Source: Cristatella mucedo
Taxonomy: Eukaryota; Bryozoa; Phylactolaemata; Cristatellidae
Assembly: GCA_009760855.2 (NCBI GenBank)
Contig: WPIO01000010.1
Coordinates: forward strand, 372,001-436,000
DNA: 64,000 bases
Reading direction: 5' to 3'
A model generated the notes under the pieces. It had not been told where the DNA came from and did not search any database. It was given only the letters and a program-made list of their open reading frames with translations. The position numbers were made by a program, and so were the translations under genes. Positions 12,471-23,944 of this stretch are shown here, in pieces. Position 1 is the first letter of the stretch. Every line of letters starts with the position of its first letter.

Positions 12471-14569
12471 GTGCAAACAGCTACGTCAGCATCCGTATGT
12501 CGTCGGGTAGCTCGAAAGAGTCAAACGCAAGCAAGTCAAAGTTAGTAGACTTGTCTACTGCTTCGCTAGCTTTTTGGCGAAATTATCTCGATAAGCAACA
12601 AGTACAAGAACTAATAACAATATATTAATCCCGTGGGGGTTGCATGAAAAGCAGTTTGAACGCATTCTACGGCATCATGTAGCGGCAATAGAGCCATAGA
12701 AGCTTTCACTGCGGTACGGCTGCCAACGAAGTATCGCCTTCTGCAGAACTCACAACCATATCACGGGTCACGAAGTGCGAGAGGTCACGAAGTGAGAGAG
12801 CGTTGTGCTGTTTCTTTAAGACAAAGCAATCGGAGCTGACCTCAGTGGTATTTCTTTCAGTGGCTATTGAAATTAAAACGCAGTGAGACCTAATAGTTCG
12901 GCCAGGCGACGTTAATAAAATGGTTAATCGGCGTAGCGTTAACTGACATATGAAAGAGCAGCTCGACGAATCTCCTTTGCGGGAGGCGGTGGTTTCTTTT
13001 CTCGCTGGCGGCACTTTGCGGTCCTCCCTCACTCTTCCGGCGTGACGTCAACTCTCAGATGAGGCGAGCCGACCGCGCCTCGACTTTCGATGTGAATTTT
13101 ATAGTAAGCAAGTCACCCAAGTGAACCTAGTTGACCACGAGTTCCGCTGAGGCTCGTGCGTGCGAGTGAACGGCCTCAGTAGCCTCAGAATTCCACGCGG
13201 TCGCTGGCTATAAGGCTGCAGCTCATGCTGCAGATCCAGCTAGCCGCAATGCAAGGCGGTGATTGTCTAACTGAGGTAGCTTGGCTGGTTATATCACCTC
13301 TGAGGAGCTCGAAAAGTGGGTCGCGCGGCCCCGGTAAGCCCCGGACGCCGTGCAAAAGCCAAAATCCGTGCTCGCTGTAGAGAGTATGGCAGAAATATCT
13401 GTTCCGCCGAGAATGTATGGTGATATCGCTAGTGCTGCCACTGCTGAGAACGTATGGGATATCATAGGTGTCTACAAATTTATTCAGAAATCTAAGCGCT
13501 GAGGAATGGAGGGCAGTCACGAATACTTTAATGACAGCTCCGGAGATTTTCTGCACAGGACCAAACTTTGACCTTTCCCTCCAGCTTGGACTGTTGTCAA
13601 TGTCACAAGAAGGTCCGAGTGCGAGGCTGCCCCGCTGCCCTTAACAAGACACACTAAGCAGGACACCGATCAGTCAATTCCCTTTACAATCTCGATGTAA
13701 AACGAATAAAACCTGAACAGTTCACAAGAGTATGCAACCGGGCAGTCGGATGACAATCTGCTCCGCTCAGTTGCTAAGCAGTGTCTCGAGCGTAGCACTA
13801 CCTGACATCCTCTACGGTTAGCGCTACCTGGCGGCTGAATCTTTCCTCGTGTAGCTCGGCGTATTTCCTATTCACGGTGATGTTAACCCTGCCGTGGTCA
13901 ATATGCTTTTAAAAAGAAAAATGACGGTCCTATGGTTTCTAAGTGTATTCAAGTCGCAAAATATATCTGTGTGTATACTTTGAGATAGGTCTACGGGTTT
14001 GGATTAACAGTATAGAGAAAACTCTTTATTCGTTTTAGAGTTGTTAGGGTGCACGCTGTTAAGGTTTTAGGGCTTAGGGTTTTCGACAGCTGGCTATACT
14101 GTTGGACTTACTGGTATGGCAATCAAGCCCATTTGAGAAACCACGCTTTCCGTACATCGGCATAAGACAAATATATTCTTGATAGATATGGTAAGGTGGG
14201 CTGAATGATAGTAAACATAACCCAAAATAAAGTAGACCTCCACAATGGATTGGGCAATGCAGAAATAGCACATTAGAGGAAAGCGGTCGCCGGGGGCTTT
14301 TGGGAGCTCGGCTAGGAATTTTCTGCTCTTATTTGCTTGTGTTGGTCATGACAGTTTGAACGAAGGCATGGCGGGATATCCAAACTAGCTTAAGGAGCTA
14401 AGCGCGAGCAGATTCTTTTTTGAGCTTTCAGGATGGTGTATTTAGCGAGGCATTATTCAGCGAACTTTTAGAGCTTTGGCACTCATGGAATTTATCTCTT
14501 GAACACTGCAGCAAAACTGGGAAAGCGTATGAGTTAAAGAACATACTTAATAACGTGCACAATTTCAGC
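12471..14569. other. No gene recognised; one CRE-like octamer
   Basis: Short frames only. A perfect TGACGTCA octamer (consensus CRE/ATF site) lies at 13043-13050, without a recognisable gene start nearby. Minus-strand frames at 12706-13032 and 13185-13556 resemble no family I know. Confidence 0.4.
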
Positions 14570-15975
14570 AAGCATAACATGGTTAGCGGTAGCATGCACT
14601 GTGTCGACGTGTAAACTATTGCTTGTGATAGCATGCACCGCGCCAGCACGCGTAAGCACTCAAAGAAAGAACTACAAGGATCCACCGGATTCCGTGATAA
14701 CCAGGTGCGTTTTCTAGCTTCTTCATCTTAAATGTTGTCAAGTCAGGGATGTCATGGCCTCTAGAGTCGGGGCGAGTTTCAGGCTTTGATGGCGAACGAA
14801 CCAAAGGTGAGGTCTCCTATAGATGCGAGATTCGTAAGGGGTATGGCTGGATGGTTTGAGTAAGAACAGCTGGTGGTACAATTCGTAGTCTCCCGTGGGG
14901 GAGTAGATGTGCTAGGTAGGCGAGCCAGAAAGTGAAAGGACTTAAAATTGAGTGACAGAATCTTGAAATCGATGCAGCGCTTGATTTAATAGTAGTGCAG
15001 GTCTGTGTGAAGTGGTTAGATGCGACAACTACGAACCCTACGACACAGAAGCCTGTCAGCAGATTTTTGCACCGGATGTAAACGCCCGATCGCGAAGGCC
15101 AGTATACCATCAAGCAGTGAGCTAGGGGGCTAAAGACGGGTTGTCACAGATGCATGGACCAATTTGAATGTATTCAATAGTAACCCTGTCTAATCTAATA
15201 CAAGTTTCAGCAATACTGAGTAGCTGGAAGTAGACGGAATAGACTGTGAATGTGAAGAGATCGAGAAAAGATCATCGAGAAAAGATCACTTTGGAAACAT
15301 ACACCTCTGTTTCGGGCACATGCAAAATGAAATAATTTATGCTGGTAGAGCCGATTTTGAGTGTTAAGCTTTCCATCTAACGAGTCACATTCGGTTTACC
15401 CACGTGACTGTTAAGTTCGTTTAATCGTCGTTGGATTTGAGAAAGTTCGCTGCCGTCTATTTGCGGATTCAGCAATACCTGCAGCAAAGAAATTGCGATA
15501 ATTCGACGCACTAGAGGGCTGAAAGAGGTCATAGCTAATGTAGAGCTGAGCGTCATCTGCTTAGAAGTGATAACCTAGATTGTGCTTGGTAATCACATCG
15601 GCAAGAAGGTTAGTATAAACCATGAAAATACGAGGACCAAGCATATGGCCCTGAGGTAACCTGCACTTCAGTGGTTCTTTGGTTGATCTTTATCCATTCA
15701 CACCATTCACTCTGGAGTCTCCCTCTGAGAAAGGAGCTGAACCAGTGCAGTGCATGGCTGCAGTGATGTCCAGACGAGATGAGAGTCGCTCGAGAAGGAC
15801 TTAGTGATTATTACGGTCAAACATTGCCAAAAGATTTCGCGAAATAAGTGAAGAGACTCGCCAAAAGTCTGAATTTCCGAGGTTTGTATTCACTCGAAAC
15901 AATGCTTCGTCTGATGCAAGATGTCTCCCGACCCTGGAAGGTGTGGAAATGAGTTTAGTTGGAGTTGCAAGCGTC
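14570..15975 (-). mobile_element. Old, nearly gene-free L2 LINE copy
   Basis: Read on the minus strand, the order of blocks follows the young L2 copies. The 3' UTR (CATAACATGGTTAG... on + at 14575) is followed by the tail of ORF2. The RT region comes next: GATTGTGCTTGGTAATCACATCGGC on + at about 15578 matches the [10 protein letters not shown] region. It ends around the segment matching the [10 protein letters not shown] region near 15960. It is full of stops and indels, so it is an old copy. It has no recognisable polymerase frame left. Confidence 0.75.
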
Positions 15976-16802
15976 CACTGCACAGGCTGGAAGACCTGCA
16001 AGTTTGGCACCTGCAGTGGCCCGATGCATCGGGAGAAGACCTCTCAAGATAGCTCTCAAGACTTCTCGAAAATCCTGAAAAGGATTCACAGCGAGTAATA
16101 TATCATACAGGAATCCCGACAAAAGACGACGCTCCTAATTAACCTAATGAAGTGGCAAGAACTCTTTGATTATTAGCAAGCAGCTAGCTCTGCGGAAATA
16201 GGTGGAATTCTCGTTTGAGCGCCTCAGTAGACATAATAAAGAGACTTTAATCGTCTGCTATTCAGCCTGATCTATTGTATATATCTAGTCGATGTTCATG
16301 CAATGGCCCCTATTTGAAGGAGCTTTAATGGCGAGATCCCTTATCTACTACTTACGTCATGGGGGAAAATACCTGCACTATTTATACTCGTTTCGCCCGA
16401 AGAGTCATTAGCTTGCTTAGATTCTCCTGGCAGGGGCATCCCTGTTCTCCAACTGGCTGAAATTGTCTAATGCCCATATGAATTGATGCAAAGGAAATCG
16501 TGTAACTAGAGTCATCGGATTGGACACTGATTTTGCAGTGCCTCATGTCTCATTTCATTTCTTTTCGTTGAGACACCACGCACACTCACTGCCAGCACCC
16601 ACCAACTGACCTAAGGCCTGAGCACTCTACTCCGGTTTCAGTCAAAGGCCTCTGAAACGAGTCACTGCTACTGAATGCCATCAACCGTTATGTTGTCGTT
16701 AGAGGCAAAAGCTCGATATCTAACCGCTTTACAGCCAAAAGCCACGAGAAATCGTACGGCGTGCGCCAGCAGGAGTTCGAGGTCCCAGCGAGTCTGCAGC
16801 GG
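15976..16802. other. No gene recognised
   Basis: Nothing supported. The first part may contain further unalignable LINE sequence. Confidence 0.4.
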
Positions 16803-16816
16803 ATATATATACATAT

Positions 16817-16870
<54 letters not shown>

Positions 16871-16886
16871 AGAGAGAGAGAGAGAA
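16803..16886. repeat. Compound (CA)n(TA)n(GA)n microsatellite
   Basis: A CA run at about 16816-16838 passes directly into an AT run (16838-16868) and then a GA run (16869-16885). The same order of three dinucleotides recurs at 28268-28442. Confidence 0.95.
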
Positions 16887-19347
16887 GCTGTGCTGATGGA
16901 TTGGCAGCTCTCATCGAATTATTGGAGTCTAGCCAACTGTGCGGAGCAGAGATCGTCAGTTACTAGACTTCCAGAAAGGCTCTCACACTTGCGACGGCAC
17001 GACGTTGCTGAATCACTTGCTCGAACGGCACATCCGGCCTGTACTTCCGATTTATAACAGCTGACGCTCTCTGCACCTCTTTGTCGCTTCTCTGCCTCAG
17101 TATGCGAGCCCAACTGAGCCAACCAGCTGCGCTTTCAGAGAGCCGTCGGTCGGCGACAGCGCTACTTAGCCGCTATCGATCAGCCGGCCAGCTGACTCTG
17201 TACCGTGTGACCTGGTCTCAGTCGACTGCTCGAGACCGAATAAAGAGGCCTCAGGTGGGCTGGACACTCCGCGTCTTCCGGTGGAAGCACCTGCCAAAGA
17301 ATGGCTCACTCATTGGTGAGCTGGATGGCCAGCATTGTCAATCTCTCGGCATCGCCTCACATGATTTGCAATGAACAGCCGTGATGACTGTGCGAACGGT
17401 CTACCGGCGTGCGAACGACTGCTCGCACTAACTTGAGCATCCCACTGCGGCTATGGGCTACCTATAAATTAGGTATAAGCATTGATTTATTAATCCACGA
17501 GTTGTTCTGAGGTAAAGCCACAAGCGGTTAGGCAAGCTGTCATCAGCTTAGGTACAACCGATCTCAGAATGCCATGTTGATATTTACTCTCCCTTGCTAC
17601 TGCATGGTCGGCTGTGTCACAACCTGCATAAACAAGCAGACGTGCTAAATTGCTGCCAGGTCACCTCGCTGGTAGTCTTAAAGAAATATAATACTGGTTT
17701 GGGGCAGCGTAGGCTTAACATCTGTAAAAAAATAAACGCCACTGCGAAAAGGAAAACTTAAGCACCGGTCTCTTTGCAACTCTGGAATGCAGCCGAGGTT
17801 TATTCAATAACATATAGATCAATAAAAAGCAGAGGACAAATATGGGTCAATAAAAAGCAGAGAACTGGGCAGTGTTTGCTTACAGCTCGCTATGAGAGAA
17901 TTATCGTGGGTGTTGACATCATATGCAATGCATTTATTTTTTTAACTGCTTAACTGCTGCGACTATCTGCCAATGCATGTCAATGTCAAGGCCTGGGCAG
18001 CCCATGCCTGGCGGCCCATATTGAACAGTAGCAGGCCCGTAGCAAAGAGTCGGGGTGGGGTCTTGTAAAAACTGAGAACTGCCCATCTATTTCCTTTATC
18101 CTGAGAAGCTCGAGGCTTGTAAAGCATCCAAGACCACAGCAATAGGAAGCTGGTGTACCAAATCAGAGGGTACTTGGCAAGTTCTGGGGGCAGGGTAACA
18201 AGACACTTCTCTCACACATTCGTTGAATACGCACAGTTGAAAGGCTACATGTATTCTGCAGGCACGTCGCTTTGAGTGGCTGGATTTACGGGAATCTTTA
18301 CCGTACTGTGGTGGTTATAAGTTTTTATACACACCCACGAGTGCATCGTGTCCAACTAGCTGCACCAGAATCGTCCCAGGCTGTTTAAACTTGTAGTCTC
18401 ATTTGGAGACACCCGTGGACAGTCTTCTGCGCAAGGCGGTGCATAAGAGCTGCCCGATTCTCGACGGAACAATTGCCACAATTTCGCTGGCTGCGTCGGA
18501 AAGAGAATGCATTATAATTTCCATTTACACAGTAGTGGCTACAAACTGCAAGAGCCACTTTAAGGGCATGCTCTCTAATTGTCTTCCGAAACAAGGCCAG
18601 GAAGTCTAAGCAAACGTTAGGAGGAGGGGGAATTCATTTCACAGAACTGTGGAGCAGACGCTAGACCCTGCCGCTTGCCTCCAGCTTTTGAGTCATGCGT
18701 GGCTGTGGTATGTTGCAGTCATTGGCATGTCGGGAAGCCTTCAACCCTATGGGGTCAAAATTTCCATTCACTCCACAGCAATAATGACTTGCCAACTCTG
18801 ACCCATGCCACTCCTTAAAATGACGACTCTGACGGCTCCTAGGTCATGCCGTGTGCTATACAGTAATGATTTTCATATCGATTACACTTTTGCGACTATT
18901 CCTAAGATTTTGGCACTTGTTTGTGTAGGCTGATCGCGGGTTCTCGGCTCAATGGGGCGCGTGTGGCTCTAGTCTTACCGAGTAATAAAGCAATGCCGTA
19001 TGTATAGAGCGTACTAAGGAAGCAGATTAGATAAATAACCACATCGTACTATGCAGCGGGTTTTCTGGTGCCATTAACGATGCTCCAGGAGCTGAGTCTG
19101 CAGATCTTACGGTGCCTAGCAAATTGATGACAGAGTAAGCCCAATCTTGTGCAACAAATTTGCTGCTGAGTAGTTTTTAAGTGCGGGGAAAGGCGGCCTA
19201 TTTTCGCATCTCACAGCTGCATAGCTGTGCGAGATATATTTTAATGTTTAGGAACGTGTGTCTTAGACTCGACTTGATGCACGATTTCATTTTAATGAAA
19301 GATCCACGATTTTTGCGACAGAAACAACCATTGTTTATATGGTCCAC

Positions 19348-19350
<3 letters not shown>
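16887..19350. other. No gene recognised
   Basis: Several short frames (for example 17081-17374 + and 18403-18609 +) show no recognisable domain. A 15-base TCAATAAAAAGCAGA occurs twice about 30 bp apart, near 17819 and 17849. No element boundaries are visible. Confidence 0.4.

Positions 19351-19416
<66 letters not shown>
19351..19416. repeat. (TC)n microsatellite
   Basis: A pure TC run of about 66 bp on the + strand. Confidence 0.95.
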
Positions 19417-19420
<4 letters not shown>

Positions 19421-19692
19421 CGAACTTCCGAAATGATGGCTGGCTCTGCTCAGGCATTTCTAGCACGGTCCGCCGCCGTGAGCGGCGCTCTTCGATGCTC
19501 AGCTTGAAGCAGCGTATTCACGTCCGTAGAAAAGCGTCTGCAGCAGATCGCGAAGAGCAGCTCGCTTTCGACACAGAGCTGGAAAGAGAGCTCTCCGAAA
19601 TCAAGCTAGGCTTGCATCGCTTGTACAGTGAGATGCTTGAGGGTCTGTCTGTCTGCCTGTCTGTGCGGCCTCTCACCTTGGCTCGCTGCTGA
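19417..19692 (+). other. Short charged open frame, unrecognised
   Basis: After the TC run the + frame continues with a charged stretch (SLKQRIHVRRK, then ELERELSEIKLGLHRLYSEM) that could form a short coiled coil. The apparent start lies upstream in or before the microsatellite, so no start codon can be assigned. It might be a piece of a larger gene or of the family at 39.6 kb, whose copies also have SLEQRL-like helices, but I see no block-level match. Confidence 0.2.
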
Positions 19693-20735
19693 CTTGGGAT
19701 TGGGATATGTGGACCTGTGGTCTGGATGAAAGGAGACGCTAGGAGGCGCTTTCAGAGGGAGCGCTTCCAGAAGCAGCATTTGCGAGCTCTCTACTTCCGA
19801 GTGGGTCGCTAGAGAAACAACTAAAGTTAATCAAGAGCCTCTCGTCTTGGAGATAGCTCAAGCACATTCGTTTAAAATCATCTCCATAAAGTGACAGGTT
19901 GGTGTGTCGTGGCACTCTAAGAGCCACCTGGCTGGCCAGCGTGGCTGCTCATGGCTCTGACTGCCTGACACCAAAGTGCAGACACATGAGCAATACATTT
20001 TTTTGAAGCTGCTACAGACCCTCAATAGAATTCAGTAGCAAAAATACCATTTGATGACCAATATTTTTCAAAATTATTAATTTTGTGTACTATTGTTACC
20101 CAAAGTCAATATCAAAACTTTGATAGGAATAAGAAAGCGAGTATATACTTTGTCCACCATTAGAACTTAATTGGACGCATTTAAAAGAAAGGCTTGACAT
20201 TGCGTCATAGTGACGCAATTAGAGCTAAAATGCATATAATATGTTATTAATAATAAATTTATATTATAAAATATATTTATAAACCGGTTATAGCAGAGTG
20301 CGATGCCAGGCACGCTCATACGAACTTTTTCAGAGAGAAAAAATCCACATGAATGTCAGGAGTAGGTCCCACGGCTTTAACCATGACCATCAAAGCTTAA
20401 AACAAATCTGTCGATATCCTTTGATACTTAATCTATTTTGACATATTACCTTTCAGTCTGAACATATTTTCCAATCCATTGAATTTTCATCAATAGAACA
20501 TCGTATCGAATTAGTCTGGAAAGCTTTGATTTGTCATTCTTTTGAATGCTTGCTTCAATTTTTCTCTGGTTAAAATTATTGACTGTTTAAATGTAACTGT
20601 CGATTCAAAGCAGTGTCACCAAGTTCAGTGCAAACAATCAATAAATTTAATATTTCTCTGGCTAAATGGCAAAAATTAGTTACTTACTATCGGTCTTGCA
20701 GTATCGCTTCGGGTCAAAGGCAAAATTGCCTTTTC
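19693..20735. other. No gene recognised, AT-rich
   Basis: AT-rich from about 19990 onward. No supported feature. Confidence 0.45.
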
Positions 20736-20930
20736 CTATGGCTGTCATGGCGACTTTGCAAATCAGCCGCTAGGCTTGACGATCGAGAACTTTGCAACTG
20801 CTACATTTCGAAATGTATCTTTGACGTGCACTGGGTTCCCAACAATCAGCACGTCGACTTCTACATTATTTAACTCGCCCTTTGGTCTATTCACTCTCTT
20901 GGTATCTCATTGAGAGCCACACGTTACGCA
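20736..20930 (+). mobile_element. Old L2 LINE fragment (C-terminal RT region)
   Basis: The + frame reads CKSAARLDDRELCNCY, then FDVHWVPNNQHVDFY. This lines up with the [15 protein letters not shown] ... [15 protein letters not shown] region of the young copies. A stop follows shortly and the 3' UTR is not recognisable. Confidence 0.6.
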
Positions 20931-21430
20931 AGGGCAACATTCATCACTGAGGGGCTGAATTCAGATTCCTGCCAACGGTTCGAACCATGGTTGATCAGCG
21001 CCTGCCCTGATGGCGACAAATCCACGATAATGCTATCACTGACTTGATACAAAACGTTTGATGCATTAGCAGATTCTTTCTGACATGTTTCGCCTGAAAC
21101 GAAAGAGAGAAAGTTATCGTTGTAATCTTATTCCCGGGTCAGGACGCATTGCGCCTGCCATGCAACCTGGCGACGACAGCATTTTTTGGATACCCTCCAG
21201 ATAGTCTAGTCCCAAGAGCTACAATTGTCAAGACTGTGTACAGAATTACAATAGCAATGAATCCTTGACTATAACTCACGATACGAGCATTCGTGTCGCA
21301 CGCTAGCGCCAGAGGATGAGAGCTGAGCATGCAATTTGTAAAAAGGTGCATACGAATTTGGTTCAATAAATTTATATTTATAAATTATAATAATATTATA
21401 ATTACATAATATAATATAATTAATAAATGA
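20931..21430. other. No gene recognised
   Basis: No supported feature. An AT-only stretch lies at about 21368-21426. Confidence 0.45.
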
Positions 21431-21454
21431 TAGACTCAGCTCGAGCTGAGTCTA
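21431..21454. repeat. 24-bp perfect palindrome
   Basis: TAGACTCAGCTC is followed immediately by its exact reverse complement, with no spacer. It sits between an AT-only stretch and a CRE-like site at 21494. Confidence 0.9.
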
Positions 21455-21493
21455 CCACCGATCGGCCACTTATTCTCCTGCGAGCGTCAACAC

Positions 21494-21505
21494 TGACGTC
21501 ATTGG
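21494..21505. promoter_or_regulatory. CRE-like octamer fused to inverted CCAAT
   Basis: TGACGTCATTGG combines a perfect CRE/ATF palindrome with ATTGG, the reverse complement of CCAAT. The arrangement is seen in some animal promoters. An ATG at 21545 opens an 81-codon frame with no recognisable domain, so promoter function is only a suggestion. Confidence 0.3.
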
Positions 21506-22300
21506 TAGTTCTACAGTCTTACGCTAAACTCATTTTATAATCAGATGAATCGCCGCGGCAGGTCAGTCAGCTTTTCCTTCCAGCCCGCTGAGCTCCTGCT
21601 TCTGCCCCGAGCCCTCAAAATAACAGAGGTCGTCCAAGTGCACTCTGATGCCGGTCAGATGTCAGCGTGTCACGTCAACATGCCAGCAGCACCCCGTGCA
21701 TCTGTACAGCTAAGTCACCGGGGCGGCGAACTCTGTGGCAGCAGCTGCGAAGCTAAGAATTGGGGCTCGGATTTCTGCCACTCATCGTAGCGAAATGCGG
21801 TAAATGTATCTGGCGGGTGCACAGTGAAGCTTAATTTGAGCTTAAGAGAAAATGACCGGCGTGCCCCGAGCTCTTGTGAGCCTCCACAAAACCAGTGCCA
21901 AAAATAGCAGCATTGGTATTTTCTTGCCAAAATGTTTCCGCTCTGTGCAAGCATGACCCCCTCGATTACGAAACTGTCTTGTCCATGGAGCTGCAGCAGG
22001 TGGTCATATGATCTCCATTATGAATTCGCCCGCTTTGCTTTCGGACGTTCATCATCAGGCTTTCGGAGGTGTCGGCGGCAGGGGGGGAGTGGCCTCCCTC
22101 CCCCCCCCCCCGCTCGGCCGGCTCTGGTCTCACGGGCACGGATAGCGACAGCAAGCGAGCAGGCAAATTTGATAGAGCACTGGTCACTGACATTCTACCG
22201 CCCTGTTCGTGTCTTCAGTGCTGCCGTAGATCCGGGTGCCATAAGCGGTTCGTCGAGGATTTAAGTGATTACTAGCCTAGTTTGCAAACGTCGTCTAATA
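21506..22300. other. GC-rich stretch with short unrecognised frames
   Basis: Frames at 21545-21790, 21932-22264 and 22069-22275 (all +) overlap each other and resemble nothing I know. A run of C at about 22098-22111 creates the proline-rich parts. Confidence 0.35.
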
Positions 22301-22766
22301 TACCATATTTTACCGTGTATATCCCCCTTTAAACAAAATGTGGGGGTAAGATAATGGAGAGGAGGGTTTATACATCGAGGCTATTTTTTGATCTAGTATT
22401 TCGCTAAACAGCGTACCTGCTTTGAATGCATTTCCGTTGTTGGACTGCCTTTTGAATGCATTTGTGGAACTTCAAATGCAATGAACAGAACGAAAGATGA
22501 CACAGTATGAGGAGAGTAGGCGATGACAAAGATGATAACGGAGGTTTCACCAAATTTTAAGCCTGTGATATAAACGAGTAAAATGGAGAGGATACCAACA
22601 CCATTCCTAATTCAGAGGACAGTGATAATGACATGAGTGATTACTATGAGTCTTTATTGTTCAGTTCATTCGGTTATTAAACAAAAATATTGTTCCCGAA
22701 AAATCGATACAGCAATTTTGTGGGCTTATACATCGGGGTGTGGTTTATACACGGTAAAATACGGTA
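22301..22766. mobile_element. TA-flanked DNA transposon remnant, pogo/Tc1-like
   Basis: The ends are inverted repeats: TACCATATTTTACCGTGTAT at the left, and at the right the reverse complement of TACCGTATTTTACCGTGTAT, one mismatch in 20. The outer TA on each side is compatible with a TA target duplication, as in Tc1/mariner/pogo elements. Subterminal repeats GTTTATACATCGAGG (about 22357) and GCTTATACATCGGGG (about 22725) add to the terminal structure. Inside, a short + frame ends in an acidic tract (NSEDSDNDMSDYYES) like the acidic tails of pogo-type transposases. No transposase core remains, so the element is non-autonomous. Confidence 0.7.
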
Positions 22767-22934
22767 CTTTACATAATTTCCCAATCTCACGCCAATGTGC
22801 CTATTTTTAGATTGAAAATTTTTGAAAAGCTGCTGGCATGCGTAGCCAAGGATGCTAATTCAAGCTGGCACCTGCATTGACGGCATTCTGTCCTGCGGCT
22901 TCTGTGACTTCACTAGTCATCACCATCATTACTT

Positions 22935-23095
22935 TTTTAAAAGTTTAGCTGATTCAGCATTTGTATCATTTGTATAGCGTCAGCGTAGCCTTAAAAGTTG
23001 CCACTGCCGCCTGCAGTGCTTAATGAAAGTTCTCCCGAAGCAGGGCTCGAAATCACGACCTGATTTGTGAAGAGCGAGTACCTTAGTAGGCTTGA
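22935..23095 (-). mobile_element. SINE-B copy, minus strand
   Basis: On the minus strand: CTACTAAGGTACTCGCTCTTC, a B-box-like GATTTCGAGCCCTGC, a body with GCAGGCGGCAGTGGC, and a 3' end TGCTGAATCAGCTAAAC. This is the same order as the + copies at 25560 and 57480. Confidence 0.6.
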
Positions 23096-23099
23096 GCAA

Positions 23100-23530
23100 G
23101 ATAATATAGGGACCTAAAGGTAAATGACAGAATGTTAAAGTCGATACCCTGATTAATAGGCAGCCAGTGCAGATTACTGAGCCAAGGTGTAGTGTGGACG
23201 TTGCTACGTTTACAACAGATAAGTCTACCCGCCGAGTTTTTTACCAATTGTGAGCTTGTTAGTGCCTAGCAGGAAGACCTGCAAGTAGTGAGTTACAGAA
23301 GTTTAGTCGGGATATCACCAATGAATTAGCCAGCTTGGCTGAGGTGTGCTTAACAAAGCAAACCAAAATTTCGGCAATGTTACAGAAGTTAAAGAAGGAA
23401 CCAACCTGATATATGCTTGTTGAGCCGATTGGATGGTTATGTTTTCTAGTTGCTGAGTAACTCTAGGCTTTTTCCCATGGGCCCAATTCAATTCCAGAAT
23501 ATTTTCAGCCTTCCAAGAGTGAACGTCGGC
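23100..23530 (-). mobile_element. Old L2-like LINE fragment
   Basis: The + strand reads GGGACCTAAAGGTAAATGACAG, then TAGGCAGCCAGTGCAGAT, and further on AGTGAGTTACAGAAGTTTAG. This is the pattern of the L2 ORF2 C-terminal region on its antisense strand (compare 50150-50340). It is heavily diverged, with no open frame. Confidence 0.65.
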
Positions 23531-23720
23531 AGTACATGCTCTTGGGAAGTTTTAGATTCTACAAGGCAGAGAACAATCAAAGTAAAGCTAAACTGTACAA
23601 GTACAGCTGCGTGTCAGTCGTCTGAATAGAAATAATTGTGCCTAGGTCGTCCTTGTGGCTTTTGTCGGCAAGGAGTCTAGCAATCCAAAGGAGTGGAGCA
23701 CCCCACACGTCACATGCTTA

Positions 23721-23815
23721 CTGGGTGAGCCGTGACGGCACACTACATAAGGCGGTGGCTTTTCACGACCTCAGTCCCAAGGTCGTGGGTTCACATCCTT
23801 CATCAAATCAAATCA
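23721..23815 (+). mobile_element. SINE-B head, fragment
   Basis: GGTGAGCCGTGACGGCAC is an A-box-like segment. GCTTTTCACGACCTCAGTCC and GGTCGTGGGTTCACATCC give the B box. The 3' part is missing or replaced by the L2-like sequence that starts at about 23820. Confidence 0.55.
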
Positions 23816-23819
23816 AGCC

Positions 23820-23940
23820 GTGGCCGGCCTTCCAGATAAGCGTAAGAACTTGGCTCTGTATCCGTTGATCAACCGGCAGCCATACAAGCTTTTTTAGCAA
23901 AGGCAACCGGCGATCAAACCTCTGGGATTTTTAAACTAGC
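23820..23940 (-). mobile_element. L2-like LINE fragment, second family
   Basis: The minus strand reads LVWLPVDQRIQSQVLTL, the C-terminal LHWLPV block of an L2-type ORF2, in a version clearly different from the main family. The same version occurs at 58640-58805, sharing CTTGGCTCTGTATC, ATCAACCGGCAGCCA and TTTAGCAAAGG on the + strand. Confidence 0.65.
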
Positions 23941-23944
23941 CTTG

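Noticed and set aside
13043-13050. CRE octamer as a promoter
   Set aside because: A single 8-bp site without a gene start nearby; likely chance in 64 kb.
13185-13556. 123-codon minus-strand frame
   Set aside because: No recognisable domain, unusual composition and no supporting context.
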